Source of the DNA: Onishia taeanensis | Lineage (GTDB): Bacteria > Pseudomonadota > Gammaproteobacteria > Pseudomonadales > Halomonadaceae | Reading direction: 5' to 3' | NCBI RefSeq assembly: GCF_003268885.1 | Contig: NZ_QLSX01000010.1 | Span: 110,291-174,290, forward strand | DNA length: 64,000 nt | In this document: positions 9,799 to 18,492 of the stretch, one piece after another | Layout: each line of letters begins with the position of its first letter | Position numbering within the stretch: position 1 is the stretch's first letter | Position numbers and translations under genes: made by a program | Notes under the pieces: model-generated | The model's database searches: none | The model's input: the letters and a program-made list of their open reading frames with translations, nothing else | What the model was told of the DNA's origin: nothing

Positions 9799-10421
9799 TT
9801 GAACATGGCCCATTGATCGAGCGCTTGCTGGCCGGCGATTTCATCTGTGCGGTGAGCGACGAGAGCGCCTTTCGGCGCCTGCAGGACGAGCAGATCCGCG
9901 AGCAGCTCGACACCTACCTGCGCCCGCTCAATCGGCGACTGGCCGCCAACCCGGAGGGCAGCGTCTATTTTCTTGCCTGGCGGCACGTGAACGACGAAGC
10001 CCGGGAGCAGCTCTCCCAACAGTTGGGCGAGACGCTTCACAGCCTGTTGCCGCTGCTTGAGTGGCTACGGCTGGTGCAGGAGGCGCTGGGGCGCGATGCC
10101 CTGATTGCCCCGGGCGACGTGCTCAAACCGGCCGAATTCAGCGCCAAGTGTGAGGATAACCAGAGCCTACGCGAGCGGCTGGAACGACTGGCTACTGATA
10201 GCTTCTTCGGCTCCCAGAGCGAGCAGCTCGACGCGCAGTTGAAGCAGGTCTTCAAGCGTCTCAAGGAGCATGGCTATCTACTCCAGCCGCATGCCGACCG
10301 ACAGGTCTACCTGGTGACCGGCAAGGTCGATTACCTGATCGACCTGGTGCGTTTCATTCGCGACGAGGAGAACCTGCCCATCGACGAGGAGGCGCCGGCG
10401 ACTCAGGAGGCCCTGCTGTGA
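9795..10421 (+). CDS. mksE: MksE-like condensin accessory protein (JetB type)
   Basis: A 208-residue protein between the SMC-like ATPase and a kleisin-like gene, with ATGA overlap upstream and GTGA overlap downstream. It looks like the KITE-type winged-helix subunit of MukBEF-like complexes: helical N-terminus, then a winged-helix-like end (KRLKEHGYLLQ, followed by RQVYLVTGKVDYL) at about 150-190, and an acidic tail. The assignment rests on length, fold impression and position more than on a hard motif. It should bridge the ATPase heads and the kleisin. The start is fixed by the overlap with the upstream stop. Confidence 0.72.
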   Translation: MIEHGPLIERLLAGDFICAVSDESAFRRLQDEQIREQLDTYLRPLNRRLAANPEGSVYFLAWRHVNDEAREQLSQQLGETLHSLLPLLEWLRLVQEALGRDALIAPGDVLKPAEFSAKCEDNQSLRERLERLATDSFFGSQSEQLDAQLKQVFKRLKEHGYLLQPHADRQVYLVTGKVDYLIDLVRFIRDEENLPIDEEAPATQEALL

Positions 10422-11662
10422 GTGAGGTTCACGCCCTGGAAAGCCGACTGCTGACCACCGGTACCGAACGGCTGTCGCTGCTTGGCAAGCACGCCGATGC
10501 ACTGATGCAGGGCTATACCCGCGACGAGGTGCCGCTTGAGGCACTGACCGATGCAGCCTTGCGCAAGCTGCTCGCGGCTCGGATTCTGTGGCGGCCCGAT
10601 GAGCAGAGCGGTGTAAAACTGTCCCCCAAGGTCCGGGATCTGATCGCCGAGATGCTTGCCGACGAGACCCGGCGACACGTCAATGCCGGTGTCGCCGAGA
10701 CGCTGGAGCTTATCCGCAGCCTGGTGCAGAGCTATCGTGAGGCGCGTAGTCGCGGTGAATACTGGCAGCAGGAGCAGCAGCTCTTGCGCCTGCGTCAGGA
10801 GGTGGACGACCTCAACGGTCGCTTCGCCGATGCCATCGACAGCCTCTGGCAGCGCCTCAACAGCGACTTTGGGTTTGTCAGTCGCCTGAACGACAAGATT
10901 CGCGAGAACCATCGCGCCCAGAAGCAGATCGAGCGCCTGCTGGACGGCCTGACGCTGATCGACTTCGACGAGCTGATCGAACTGGTTGGCAGCGATGGCA
11001 CCCTGCGCAAGTTATTGATCAGTCAATTGCAGCAGCAACTCAGCCAGCACTACACCAGCCTGAGAGAAGTGCAGCGACGCCTGACCGAACTGATGACGCG
11101 CTTTCGTCAGCAGCAGTCGCGTAGCCGCCTGGTGGCCGGCATGGCAGCTTTCCTGCGCGAGCACCCGGGGTTCGTGCCCGGCAACTATGCCCGTCGTAGC
11201 GAGGTCCCGGCCCTGGTTAACCGTGCCACCTCGCTTACTGCGGCGGCGGCGCCCGCGCTGGACCGTCATCGGGATACCGCTGTGCTCAGCGAGCTGGTTC
11301 GCCAACTGCCGGCACCGGTGCAACCGCCACAGGCCGTGGAGGCCGCTCAACCCGCCGAGCAGCAGCAGGAATCTCGCGTCGCCGCTCGTCAGCAGGCCCT
11401 GAAGCAGGATGTCGAGCGCTTCTACCTGGCGGTGGTCGATGAGGCTGACGCCTCCGGCGTCAGTGCCTTGGGCTATCTACACGCCAGGGATCTGGATTGG
11501 CAGGACGAGATTTGGCTGTTCCAGGTGATCGCCGAGTATCAAAGCCTGCCGCGCAGCGAGCAGCGCGCCTTTCGTCTTCATCAGGAAGAGAGCCAGGCCA
11601 GCAGCTTCAATCACGTGCGGCTGATCCACGACGTCACGCTGCAGCTGGCGCTTCCCGCATGA
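10418..11662 (+). CDS. kleisin-like protein (MksF / JetA type)
   Basis: A 414-residue, mostly helical protein that starts at a GTG overlapping the previous stop (GTGA). An N-terminal winged-helix-like region (residues about 1-95) precedes long helices rich in Gln, Arg and Leu (about 100-250), then a Pro/Gln/Ala linker near 300-320, and a C-terminal wing (about 330-414). This layout and the position beside the MksE-like gene fit the kleisin subunit that closes the SMC ring. Homologues are sometimes labelled with unrelated enzyme names in databases, and no enzymatic motif is visible here. It overlaps the Toprim gene by ATGA. Confidence 0.65.
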   Translation: MSEVHALESRLLTTGTERLSLLGKHADALMQGYTRDEVPLEALTDAALRKLLAARILWRPDEQSGVKLSPKVRDLIAEMLADETRRHVNAGVAETLELIRSLVQSYREARSRGEYWQQEQQLLRLRQEVDDLNGRFADAIDSLWQRLNSDFGFVSRLNDKIRENHRAQKQIERLLDGLTLIDFDELIELVGSDGTLRKLLISQLQQQLSQHYTSLREVQRRLTELMTRFRQQQSRSRLVAGMAAFLREHPGFVPGNYARRSEVPALVNRATSLTAAAAPALDRHRDTAVLSELVRQLPAPVQPPQAVEAAQPAEQQQESRVAARQQALKQDVERFYLAVVDEADASGVSALGYLHARDLDWQDEIWLFQVIAEYQSLPRSEQRAFRLHQEESQASSFNHVRLIHDVTLQLALPA

Positions 11663-12567
11663 CGCTCTCTAGCGCCGCCCGTCGTGCCCTCAACGAAGTC
11701 GAGCGGCGGCTGCGCGGTCAGCCAACGCTTGAGAAGGCGCGTAGTGCCAAATGGGTCAAGGAAGTTGAGGCGTGGTGTGCTCAGCAGGATATCGATCTGC
11801 GCGCACGACAGAACGTGAAAACGCTGCGATTTGATCGTGATCTGCTCTCCAAGATCAATCGCGTGCTGGAGAGTCTTGGGCAGGCGCCACTGGGCGTTAG
11901 CCTCAGTGGGCTCACCACGTCTGAACAGGCCTACCTGGGAAGTGAGGAAGCGAAAGGCGTGGGACAACGCCCGCGATTCCGGCGGGTGCTGGTCAACCTG
12001 CCGCTCGAGTCCTCTCTGTCTTGGCTTTCCGCCGAGTCTCGCCAATATCGCGACCTGGACTGGCCGTCGATTGACCTGGGGGCCTTCGATGCGCTCATTC
12101 AGATAGAGAATCTCGACAGTTTCTATGCCTTTAGCGGCGACACAGAGGCCAACGTCATTCGCTCGACAACTGCTCGTCGCATTTGTCGGCCGCTGGTCAT
12201 CTATCGCGGCGACAAGCACTACGGCGGCGGCTTTGCTGCCCTGGCTAGGGCGTGGATGGACACCGGCAAGCCGCATGGCTATCTGGGTGACTTCGATGCC
12301 TCCGGCGTGTCGTTTGCGCTGGCGAGCCAGTCAACGCATCTGATCTTGCCACCATTGGAATGGCTTGCCGCCAAAGTGACCGGCGATCATCTGCCGCCAG
12401 AGCAAACGAAGACACAGGCCGTGCTTCGTCAACACCTGAAAAGCCTCCGCCGAGATCATCCGTTGCAGCCTTATCTAGCGCTCATGCTCGGCCAGCAGCG
12501 CGGGCTCCGGCAGCAGTGGTTTGGGGCCGATCTCGAGTGGGTGCCGCTGGGCCTTGGGTCGGACTAG
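11659..12567 (+). CDS. jetD: Toprim-domain protein, DUF2220/JetD-like putative nuclease
   Basis: The last gene of the SMC operon encodes 302 residues. The C-terminal half looks like a Toprim fold: acidic Glu150 in IQIENLDSF and the D-x-D pair D211/D213 in YLGDFDASG, the arrangement seen in JetD proteins, which resemble topoisomerase VI subunit A and cut DNA in Wadjet systems. The N-terminal half is basic and helical and could bind DNA; it is shorter than in many JetD proteins. The ATG at 11659 overlaps the upstream TGA (ATGA), which fixes the start; a longer in-frame opening at 11497 lies inside the neighbour and is rejected. Expected role: cleaving DNA that the SMC complex recognises as foreign. 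Confidence 0.75.
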   Translation: MTLSSAARRALNEVERRLRGQPTLEKARSAKWVKEVEAWCAQQDIDLRARQNVKTLRFDRDLLSKINRVLESLGQAPLGVSLSGLTTSEQAYLGSEEAKGVGQRPRFRRVLVNLPLESSLSWLSAESRQYRDLDWPSIDLGAFDALIQIENLDSFYAFSGDTEANVIRSTTARRICRPLVIYRGDKHYGGGFAALARAWMDTGKPHGYLGDFDASGVSFALASQSTHLILPPLEWLAAKVTGDHLPPEQTKTQAVLRQHLKSLRRDHPLQPYLALMLGQQRGLRQQWFGADLEWVPLGLGSD

Positions 12568-12596
12568 ACTTTCTGCGTCTGAGCGCTCTGTGTCTC

Positions 12597-13133
12597 CTAT
12601 AGCGAGGCCGCTGAGCGAGCCGCCTGGTCATAGAGCCCCGACATGGCACGCAGCAGCCCTGCCATCTGGTGCATGTCCTCACGACCGATGCCCAGCGAGG
12701 ACAGCGACTCGACCAGACAGTCCTCGCGGATCTCTGCATAGCGCTGGCAGGCCGCACGACCCTCATCGGTGGTGCGGAAAAGGGTTTCTTTCCCCTGTTT
12801 CTCGCCGGCCACCAGGCCGTGCTTGCCGAGTTTCTTCAGCGCATAGGTGACGGTGTGGGTGTCCTCGACGTTGAGCACCAGGCAGATATCCGCCTGGCGC
12901 TTGGCTCGTTCGCGATGGTTGACGCTGTGCAGCACCAGTACATCCAACACCCCGAGTTCCGGGTATCCCGCCGCTGTCATGCAACGCACCATCCAGCGGT
13001 TGAAGGCATGCCCCGAAATGATCATGCCAAACTCGAACTCCGACAGCTCCTGTGCGCTGTGGGAGAGGTGTTCCGACGACACGATCGGGCCGCGGCGGGT
13101 CGCGGCGGGTGCGACGACGCTGTCCTTGCTCAT
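12597..13133 (-). CDS. MarR-type winged-helix transcriptional regulator
   Basis: A 178-residue predicted cytoplasmic regulator. A winged-helix domain occupies about residues 45-125, with the recognition region VEDTHTVTYALKKLGKHGLV followed by a wing with KGKETLFRTTDEGRAA. The ATG at 13133 overlaps the dctM stop as TGATG, so it is the last gene of the TRAP transporter operon; the preceding TTG at 13136 is less likely. Its genes end tail to tail with the SMC operon (29 bases between stops). It may regulate the transporter in response to the imported acid; the ligand cannot be read from the sequence. Confidence 0.8.
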   Translation of the reverse strand: MSKDSVVAPAATRRGPIVSSEHLSHSAQELSEFEFGMIISGHAFNRWMVRCMTAAGYPELGVLDVLVLHSVNHRERAKRQADICLVLNVEDTHTVTYALKKLGKHGLVAGEKQGKETLFRTTDEGRAACQRYAEIREDCLVESLSSLGIGREDMHQMAGLLRAMSGLYDQAARSAASL

Positions 13134-14431
13134 CAACTGTTCCCCATGGCCTCGGGCAGGTAGGTAACTATCTGTGGAAAGAGAGTGATCAGGATAACAC
13201 CCAGCAGCATCAGGCCGAAGAAAGGCAGCGCGGCCCTGGCGATATGCAGAATGTTGCGCCCGGTCATGCCCTGCAGCACGAAGAGGTTAAAGCCAACCGG
13301 CGGTGTGATCTGTGACATCTCCACCACGATCACCAGGAAGATACCGAACCAGATCAGATCGATGCCGGCGGCCTCGACCATCGGCAGCATGATCGAGGTT
13401 GTCAGCACCACCACCGAAATGCCATCGAGGAAGCAGCCCAGCAGGATGAAAAAGACCGTCAGCACGGCCAGCAGCATCAGTGGCGACAGCCCCAGGGTGC
13501 CGATCCAGGCGGCCAGATCGCTTGGCAGGCCGGTGAAGCCCATGGCTGCGGTCAGGAAGGAGGCGCCGGCGAGGATGAAGGCGATCATGGTCGAGGTCTT
13601 GACCGCGCCGAGTATCGCCTCGGTGAAGATGCGCCGGCTCATGGCGCCCTGCAGCTTCGCTAGCAACAGCGACAGCACCACGCCGACGGCAGCCGCCTCG
13701 GTGGGCGAGGCAATACCGGCATAGATTGAGCCGATCACGCCCACGATCAGCGCGAACAGTGGAATCAGGCGGCGGGATGCCCGCAGCTTGTCCTTGAAGC
13801 TCATTCGCGCCTCGGCCGGTGGCACCTTGTCCGGATAGCGCCAGGACCACAGCATCAGGTAGCCGGCGAATAGCGTGATCAGCATCACACCCGGCAGCAC
13901 ACCGGCCATGAACAGTCGCGCGATGGACTGGTCGGTGGCTACCGCATAGACGATCAGGATGATCGAGGGTGGAATCAGCAGGCCAAGGGTCGCCGAGCCG
14001 GCCAGGGTGCCCAGCACCAGGCGCTCATCGTAGCCACGCTTGGTAAGTTCGGGAATCGACATCTTGCCCATGGTGGCGCAGGTGGCAGCCGATGAGCCGG
14101 AGACCGCCGCGAACAGGCCGCAGCCGACCACATTGGTATGCAATAGGCGCCCAGGAATGCGTTGGAGCCAGGGCGAGAGGCCGCTGAACATGTCCTCGGC
14201 GAGGCGCGAGCGAAACAGGATCTCGCCCATCCAGATGAACATCGGCAGGGCGGTCAGCTCCCAGCTGTAGCTTGCGCTCCAGATATCCGAGGCCATCACG
14301 TCGCCGGTGGGAATCGAGCTGAACTGACTGATGGCGATCCAGGCGAGCCCCATCAGGGAAAAGGCCACCCAGACGCCGCTGCCGAGCAGCAGCAGCAGGG
14401 CGACCAGCAATACGGTCATCATGACGAGCAT
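13133..14431 (-). CDS. TRAP transporter large permease subunit (DctM type)
   Basis: The 432-residue large membrane subunit of a tripartite ATP-independent periplasmic transporter, which drives solute import with the sodium or proton gradient. About a dozen hydrophobic segments are visible. Family segments include FAAVSGSSAATCATMGKM near residues 108-125 and GLLIPPSIILIVYAV near 150-164. The start at 14431 is preceded by a GGAG site, 15 bases after the dctQ stop. It forms one operon with dctP, dctQ and the MarR gene. The substrate is inferred from the adjacent glutarate genes. Confidence 0.93.
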   Translation of the reverse strand: MLVMMTVLLVALLLLLGSGVWVAFSLMGLAWIAISQFSSIPTGDVMASDIWSASYSWELTALPMFIWMGEILFRSRLAEDMFSGLSPWLQRIPGRLLHTNVVGCGLFAAVSGSSAATCATMGKMSIPELTKRGYDERLVLGTLAGSATLGLLIPPSIILIVYAVATDQSIARLFMAGVLPGVMLITLFAGYLMLWSWRYPDKVPPAEARMSFKDKLRASRRLIPLFALIVGVIGSIYAGIASPTEAAAVGVVLSLLLAKLQGAMSRRIFTEAILGAVKTSTMIAFILAGASFLTAAMGFTGLPSDLAAWIGTLGLSPLMLLAVLTVFFILLGCFLDGISVVVLTTSIMLPMVEAAGIDLIWFGIFLVIVVEMSQITPPVGFNLFVLQGMTGRNILHIARAALPFFGLMLLGVILITLFPQIVTYLPEAMGNS

Positions 14432-14446
14432 GGGAGAACTCCGTGC

Positions 14447-14998
14447 TTATTCTTGGCCGCTATCGTCGACCTGGAAGGTCGCCGGGCGAGTCAGGGCTAT
14501 GACCAGGGTATTGACCCAGGCCTCGAGCAGCGCCAGGCAGAACAGCAGCGTGCCGATCAGCATGGCGCTCTGCGGAATCCACAGCGGAATGCGTAAAAGC
14601 CCGTAGGAGGTCTCATTGAAGGCGATGCTGTCGGCCAGCAGGCGGTATTCATAGAAGGCCAGATAGCTTGCCAGCAGGAGTGCCAGGCTCAGGCACCATA
14701 GCTCGATGAACACCCGGATTTTGGGCGGCAGGTTGCCGATCAGCAGGGTCACGCGGATATGGCCGCCATTGACGAAGGTGTAGGCCAGCCCCAGGAAACT
14801 GGCGCCCACCAGCAGGAAGCCGGAGATTTCGGAGAGGCCGGGGATAGTCAGCCCCAGGCTGTCCAGGCCCAACTGTTCTGCGGCCATGTCAGCCAACCGG
14901 CCAAGGATCTGGGCGGTGATCAGCGTACAGATCAAACACAGGCAGAGGGCCGCGCCATAGGCACCGAGGTCATACAGCGGGCGGAGTCGGAATTGCAT
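14447..14998 (-). CDS. TRAP transporter small permease subunit (DctQ type)
   Basis: A 183-residue membrane protein with four hydrophobic helices, the size and layout of DctQ. The typical DctQ core is visible as GASFLGLAYTFVNGGHIRV (about residues 67-85) with the polar loop after it. It joins DctM in the inner membrane. The gene lies between dctP and dctM; the 156 bases before it hold a short tandem repeat and a strong hairpin that may lower its expression relative to dctP. Confidence 0.9.
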   Translation of the reverse strand: MQFRLRPLYDLGAYGAALCLCLICTLITAQILGRLADMAAEQLGLDSLGLTIPGLSEISGFLLVGASFLGLAYTFVNGGHIRVTLLIGNLPPKIRVFIELWCLSLALLLASYLAFYEYRLLADSIAFNETSYGLLRIPLWIPQSAMLIGTLLFCLALLEAWVNTLVIALTRPATFQVDDSGQE

Positions 14999-15012
14999 GA
15001 GACGTACCTATT

Positions 15013-15089
15013 GAAGTACCTGTTTGAAGCACTTGCTAGAAGTACTTGTTAGAAGTACTTGTTAGAAGTACCTGTTGAGAAGTACCACG
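15013..15089. repeat. 13-bp tandem repeat, about five and a half copies
   Basis: Direct repeats of consensus GAAGTACTTGTTA begin at 15013, 15026, 15039, 15052 and 15065, with a partial copy at 15079. Two central copies are identical. The array lies in the transcribed gap between dctP and dctQ, just 5' of the dctQ start. Copy number may vary by slippage. Confidence 0.85.
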
Positions 15090-15104
15090 GCGAGGGAAGG
15101 GCAA

Positions 15105-15128
15105 GGCCCCGGCGACATGGCCGGGACC
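15105..15128 (-). promoter_or_regulatory. intercistronic hairpin after dctP
   Basis: In the minus-strand transcript, GGTCCCGGC and GCCGGGGCC form a 9-bp stem (one G-U pair) with a 6-base loop, 26 bases after the dctP stop. No T-tract follows, so it is more likely a processing or stability element than a full terminator. Such a hairpin would leave more dctP message than permease message, as binding-protein genes usually require. Confidence 0.6.
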
Positions 15129-15154
15129 CTAGCTAATCGCGTGTTGTGCTGGAT

Positions 15155-16156
15155 TTATTCCTTCGCGTCGCGGTAGTTCTGGAGAATCTGCATGCCCTGC
15201 GGGCCGGCGCGATCGACCCACTCTTCGGTCATCATGCTGCCGATGTCCTGTAGCGCCTTGGCCAGTTCAGGGCTTGGCTCGCTGACGGTGATGCCGTTCT
15301 CCTTGAGGGTCGCCAGGGCATCCTGGGTCTCCTGGCGGCTCATGTCCCAGCCGCGCTGCTCGGCTGTCGTCGCTGCCTCCAGCACGGCCTGCTGGGTCGT
15401 CTCATCCAGGCGCGAGAAGGCACGTTCACTGACGATCACCATGTTCTTGGGTAGCCACAGCTGGGCGTGGTTGAAGTGGCTCAGATAGTCCCATGCCTTG
15501 GTGTCGGCGCCGGTGGCCGGCGAGGTCACCATGGCATCGACGCGGCCGGTGCTGAAGGCGGTGGGGATGTCCGGCACCTCGATTTGGGTCGGCACGGCAT
15601 TGGCCAGACTCGCCAGGCGCTCGCTTGACGTGTTGTAGGCGCGCATCTTGAGGTTGCGCAGATCCTCGATCTTCTCGATCTTATCCTGGGTGTAGATACC
15701 CTGGGGTGGCCAGGGTACGGCGAACAGCAGGCGCAGCCCCTGTTTCTCTAGCTCCTCGCCAATGATCTCGCGAGAGGCCTCCCACAGCGTCCAGGCGTCT
15801 TCGTAGTTGGCTGCCAGATAGGGCACCGAGTCGACCTCGAAGATCGGATTCTCGTTGGCCAGACGCGACATGATCAGCTCCCCCGCCGGCACGATGCCAC
15901 GACGGACCGAGTTCTTGATCTCGGCATGGTCGATCAGCGAGCCGTTGGAGTGCACGGTGATATCGAGCTCACCGTCGGTGGCTTCGCGTACGTCATCGGC
16001 AAATTCGCGGATGTTCACGGTATGGAAGGTGCGATCGCCGTAAGGGGTTGGCATGTCCCATTCGGTGGCGGCCTGGGCGCTGGTAGCAAGCGTCAGGCTG
16101 GCGGCGGCAACACCGAGGCTGGCGAGACTTGCGCTGGCAAAGGTCTTGGCGGTCAT
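15155..16156 (-). CDS. TRAP transporter substrate-binding protein (DctP type)
   Basis: A 333-residue periplasmic solute receptor. A Sec signal peptide covers about residues 1-29 and ends ATSAQA before ATEWDMPT. The mature part shows the DctP fold features: an early strand with the segment HSNGSLIDHAEI, and the central LKMRAYNTSSERL carrying the arginine that usually pairs with the ligand carboxylate. The start at 16156 has a GAGGA site; the open frame extends upstream to 16441 but without a plausible ribosome site or homology. It is the first gene of the minus-strand dctPQM-marR operon. A carboxylic acid ligand is expected; glutarate is inferred from the linked glaH-lhgO genes. Confidence 0.92.
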   Translation of the reverse strand: MTAKTFASASLASLGVAAASLTLATSAQAATEWDMPTPYGDRTFHTVNIREFADDVREATDGELDITVHSNGSLIDHAEIKNSVRRGIVPAGELIMSRLANENPIFEVDSVPYLAANYEDAWTLWEASREIIGEELEKQGLRLLFAVPWPPQGIYTQDKIEKIEDLRNLKMRAYNTSSERLASLANAVPTQIEVPDIPTAFSTGRVDAMVTSPATGADTKAWDYLSHFNHAQLWLPKNMVIVSERAFSRLDETTQQAVLEAATTAEQRGWDMSRQETQDALATLKENGITVSEPSPELAKALQDIGSMMTEEWVDRAGPQGMQILQNYRDAKE

Positions 16157-16390
16157 CGAAAAATCCTCATTGTTATTGGCGAGGTTATTGTCGCGGTCAT
16201 CGGTCCATGGCGACAGCAAGCATCGCACGGATACGACGAGACCAATGTACGAGAGGAAGCCTAGGTCGAGATAGTTGCCCGCGTCAACGATGTTTCGACT
16301 CTTTAGCAGCGTTTTAACAATAAAATATAGATAAATTATTTTTCGGAGAGCGGAGAGAGCGAGGGCGAGGATGTTGCTAAAGGGGGAAGG

Positions 16391-16427
16391 CCCCGCCACG
16401 CCAGCTTGTGTATCGCGATAGGCGGGG
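16391..16427 (-). terminator. hairpin downstream of the GntR regulator gene
   Basis: CCCCGCC (16391-16397) and GGCGGGG (16421-16427) form a 7-bp stem around a 23-base loop that itself contains the palindrome TATCGCGATA. On the minus strand it lies 53 bases after the GntR stop and is followed by CTTCCCCCTTT. It may terminate the regulator transcript before the TRAP operon. The T-tract is poor, so confidence is low. Confidence 0.35.
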
Positions 16428-16480
16428 GAGCAGAGATGCATTGGGCGCTGAAACTGGCCCGGTGAGCTGGAGGCAGGGAG

Positions 16481-17215
16481 TCAGACCAGTCCGCGGGCCT
16501 TCATCAGGTCGGTAATGATCGGCACTGGCGTCATGATGTGATCGCGAGTCAGGTCGCCGGCCCGTTTGGCATCGCGGGCGAGTATCGCATCGACGAGGTC
16601 GGCATGTTCCTGGCGTTTGGCAGCCAGAGCTCGGTCGGAAAATACCGTCTGGCAGAGCCATAGGTGGCGATAGCGAGCGGCCTGGTCGAATAGGCTTTCT
16701 CGGGCCATCAGCAGCTGGCGGGAGCCACAGCCGGCGACCAGGGCGCTATGGAATGCCTGGTGTCGTCTGTCCCAGACATCGAGCATTTCATCCGGACCAT
16801 GTACCTCGGCCACCTTGGCCAGCGTGTGGGCCTTGGCCAGTATCTCTGCCTCCCAGGTGTCGTCGCCGCGTTCGATTGATAGTTGCACCAGCATGGCTTC
16901 GAGCTGGGCCCGGGCATCATAGATATCGTCAAGTTCCTCGATCGACATGGGCGCCACGCGATAGCCGCGCTGGCTGATGGCCACCACCAGGTGCTCGGAT
17001 ACCAGCTGTGACAGGGCTTCACGCAGGGGGCTGATGCCGAGGGCATATCGCTCCTTCAGGCGGCTCATCAAGAGCTTCTCACCCGGCTGGTAGATCCCAC
17101 AGATAATGTCCTGCTTGAGCCAGGCATAGGCGCTGATGCCCATGTTCTGGCGAGGCCCTCCTTGCCGGGCGCTGCTCTGGCGTGGGGCGTTGTCCTTGGG
17201 TGGGGAGTGATCCAT
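16481..17215 (-). CDS. GntR-family regulator with FCD domain, CsiR-like
   Basis: A 244-residue transcription factor. The GntR winged helix is at about residues 25-90 (AYAWLKQDIICGIYQPGEKL, then SPLREALSQLVSEHLV). An FCD ligand domain follows (IYDARAQLEAMLVQL, later HQAFHSALVAGCGS and the helix with HADLVDAI) carrying the conserved Asp/His metal ligands. It is transcribed away from glaH and lhgO with a 237-base gap, the same layout as CsiR, which represses csiD/glaH and is relieved by glutarate. The start MDHSPP at 17215 is preferred; an upstream in-frame ATG at 17329 would add a hydrophobic, unrelated stretch. The ligand is inferred. Confidence 0.82.
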   Translation of the reverse strand: MDHSPPKDNAPRQSSARQGGPRQNMGISAYAWLKQDIICGIYQPGEKLLMSRLKERYALGISPLREALSQLVSEHLVVAISQRGYRVAPMSIEELDDIYDARAQLEAMLVQLSIERGDDTWEAEILAKAHTLAKVAEVHGPDEMLDVWDRRHQAFHSALVAGCGSRQLLMARESLFDQAARYRHLWLCQTVFSDRALAAKRQEHADLVDAILARDAKRAGDLTRDHIMTPVPIITDLMKARGLV

Positions 17216-17452
17216 TGGCGCTATCCATCGCGAGGTGATGACAATATCTACATGATACCCAATCCGACGGTACCGAGCATATCGTCCCGGGTGCATGTTA
17301 TTTTTGACGAAATATAAAAACGTCGACATTTTTATATATTGTGGCTATTATTTGGTTTGTCCATGCATCAAAAGCTCAGGTTAAAAGGCTCGTACGTGCC
17401 CTGAGTGGCTTGCGGACCGCTTTTATTATGATGATTTGCTCTGGAGGTTCCG

Positions 17453-18433
17453 ATGACCGTCTTGACCCAGTTCGACGCGACTGCCGTGCCGGCCCCTCAG
17501 GCGCTAGAAGGCTTCACCCTCACGTCCTCTGACCAGTCGCCGCGCCTGCTTGAGCTGACGCTGTCTCGCGAGGTGGTCGATGCCTTTGTCAGTGCCGTGG
17601 CCGAGTGGCCGGTGCAGGCACTGGAATACAAGTCTTTTCTGCGTTTTCGCATTGCGCGCATTCTCGATGATCTGTGCAGCAACACCCTGCAGCCGTTGCT
17701 GATCAACACATTGGCTGATCGCCGAACGGGCGGCCTTTTGGTCACTCCGGAGGGCCTGAACCAGGTCGAGCAGGCCGAGGACATGGTCAAGGTATCCACT
17801 GCGGTAGCGCATCTGATGGGGCGTTCCAACTTCGATGCCATGAGCGGTCAGTATTACGCTCGCTTCGTAGTCAAGAACGTGGATGAGTCGGACAGCTACC
17901 TGCGGCAGCCGCATCGGGTCATGGAACTGCACAATGACGGTACCTTCGTCGAGCAGGACACGGACTATGTGCTGATGATGAAGCTCGACGAGCAGCACAT
18001 GGAGGGAGGGAATTCGCTGCTGCTGCATCTCGACGACTGGGAGCACCTGGCGCATTTCTATCATCATCCGCTGGCGCGTCGTGAGATGCGCTGGACGGCG
18101 CCACCCAGCAAGCGAGTCGACAAGGACATCTACCATGCGGTATTTGATGTCGACCGAGACGGTCTGCCGGTTATGTCCTACATCGATCAGTTCGTGCAGC
18201 CCAAGGACTTCGAGGAAGGCAACTGGCTGGCCGACCTCTCCGATTCGCTTGAGAACAGTGCGCATCGGTTGTCGGTACCCGTGCCGGTTGGTAGCTTTCT
18301 GTTAATCAACAACCATTATTGGCTGCATGGCCGCGACCGTTTTACGCCGCATCCTCAACTGCGTCGTGAGCTGATGCGCCAGCGGGGGTACTTCACCCAT
18401 GCCAATACGTTGCGCCAGTCGCGTCAGCGCTAG
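17453..18433 (+). CDS. glaH: glutarate 2-hydroxylase (CsiD)
   Basis: Non-haem Fe(II)/2-oxoglutarate-dependent dioxygenase that converts glutarate to L-2-hydroxyglutarate in the cytoplasm, a step of lysine and cadaverine breakdown. The 326-residue length matches the family. The iron triad is intact: H160 and D162 in ELHNDGTF, and H292 in YWLHGRDRF, at the same positions as I recall for the Escherichia coli enzyme. The 2-oxoglutarate-binding arginine is likely in the [12 protein letters not shown] segment near the end. The ATG at 17453 has a GGAGG site. It is followed 59 bases later by lhgO, the next enzyme, and diverges from a CsiR-like regulator. Confidence 0.95.
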   Translation: MTVLTQFDATAVPAPQALEGFTLTSSDQSPRLLELTLSREVVDAFVSAVAEWPVQALEYKSFLRFRIARILDDLCSNTLQPLLINTLADRRTGGLLVTPEGLNQVEQAEDMVKVSTAVAHLMGRSNFDAMSGQYYARFVVKNVDESDSYLRQPHRVMELHNDGTFVEQDTDYVLMMKLDEQHMEGGNSLLLHLDDWEHLAHFYHHPLARREMRWTAPPSKRVDKDIYHAVFDVDRDGLPVMSYIDQFVQPKDFEEGNWLADLSDSLENSAHRLSVPVPVGSFLLINNHYWLHGRDRFTPHPQLRRELMRQRGYFTHANTLRQSRQR

Positions 18434-18492
18434 ACTTCGTCTGAACACTATTCGGCGGGCGTCAAAAGCACGACATTCCCAACAGCGAGGAA

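Noticed and set aside
11497..11658. Upstream extension of the Toprim gene
   Set aside because: This part lies within the kleisin-like gene in another frame, while the ATG at 11659 overlaps the stop (ATGA) as in the whole operon.
15013..15089. Possible CRISPR array
   Set aside because: Units are 13 bases with no spacers between them and there are no cas genes; it is a simple tandem repeat.
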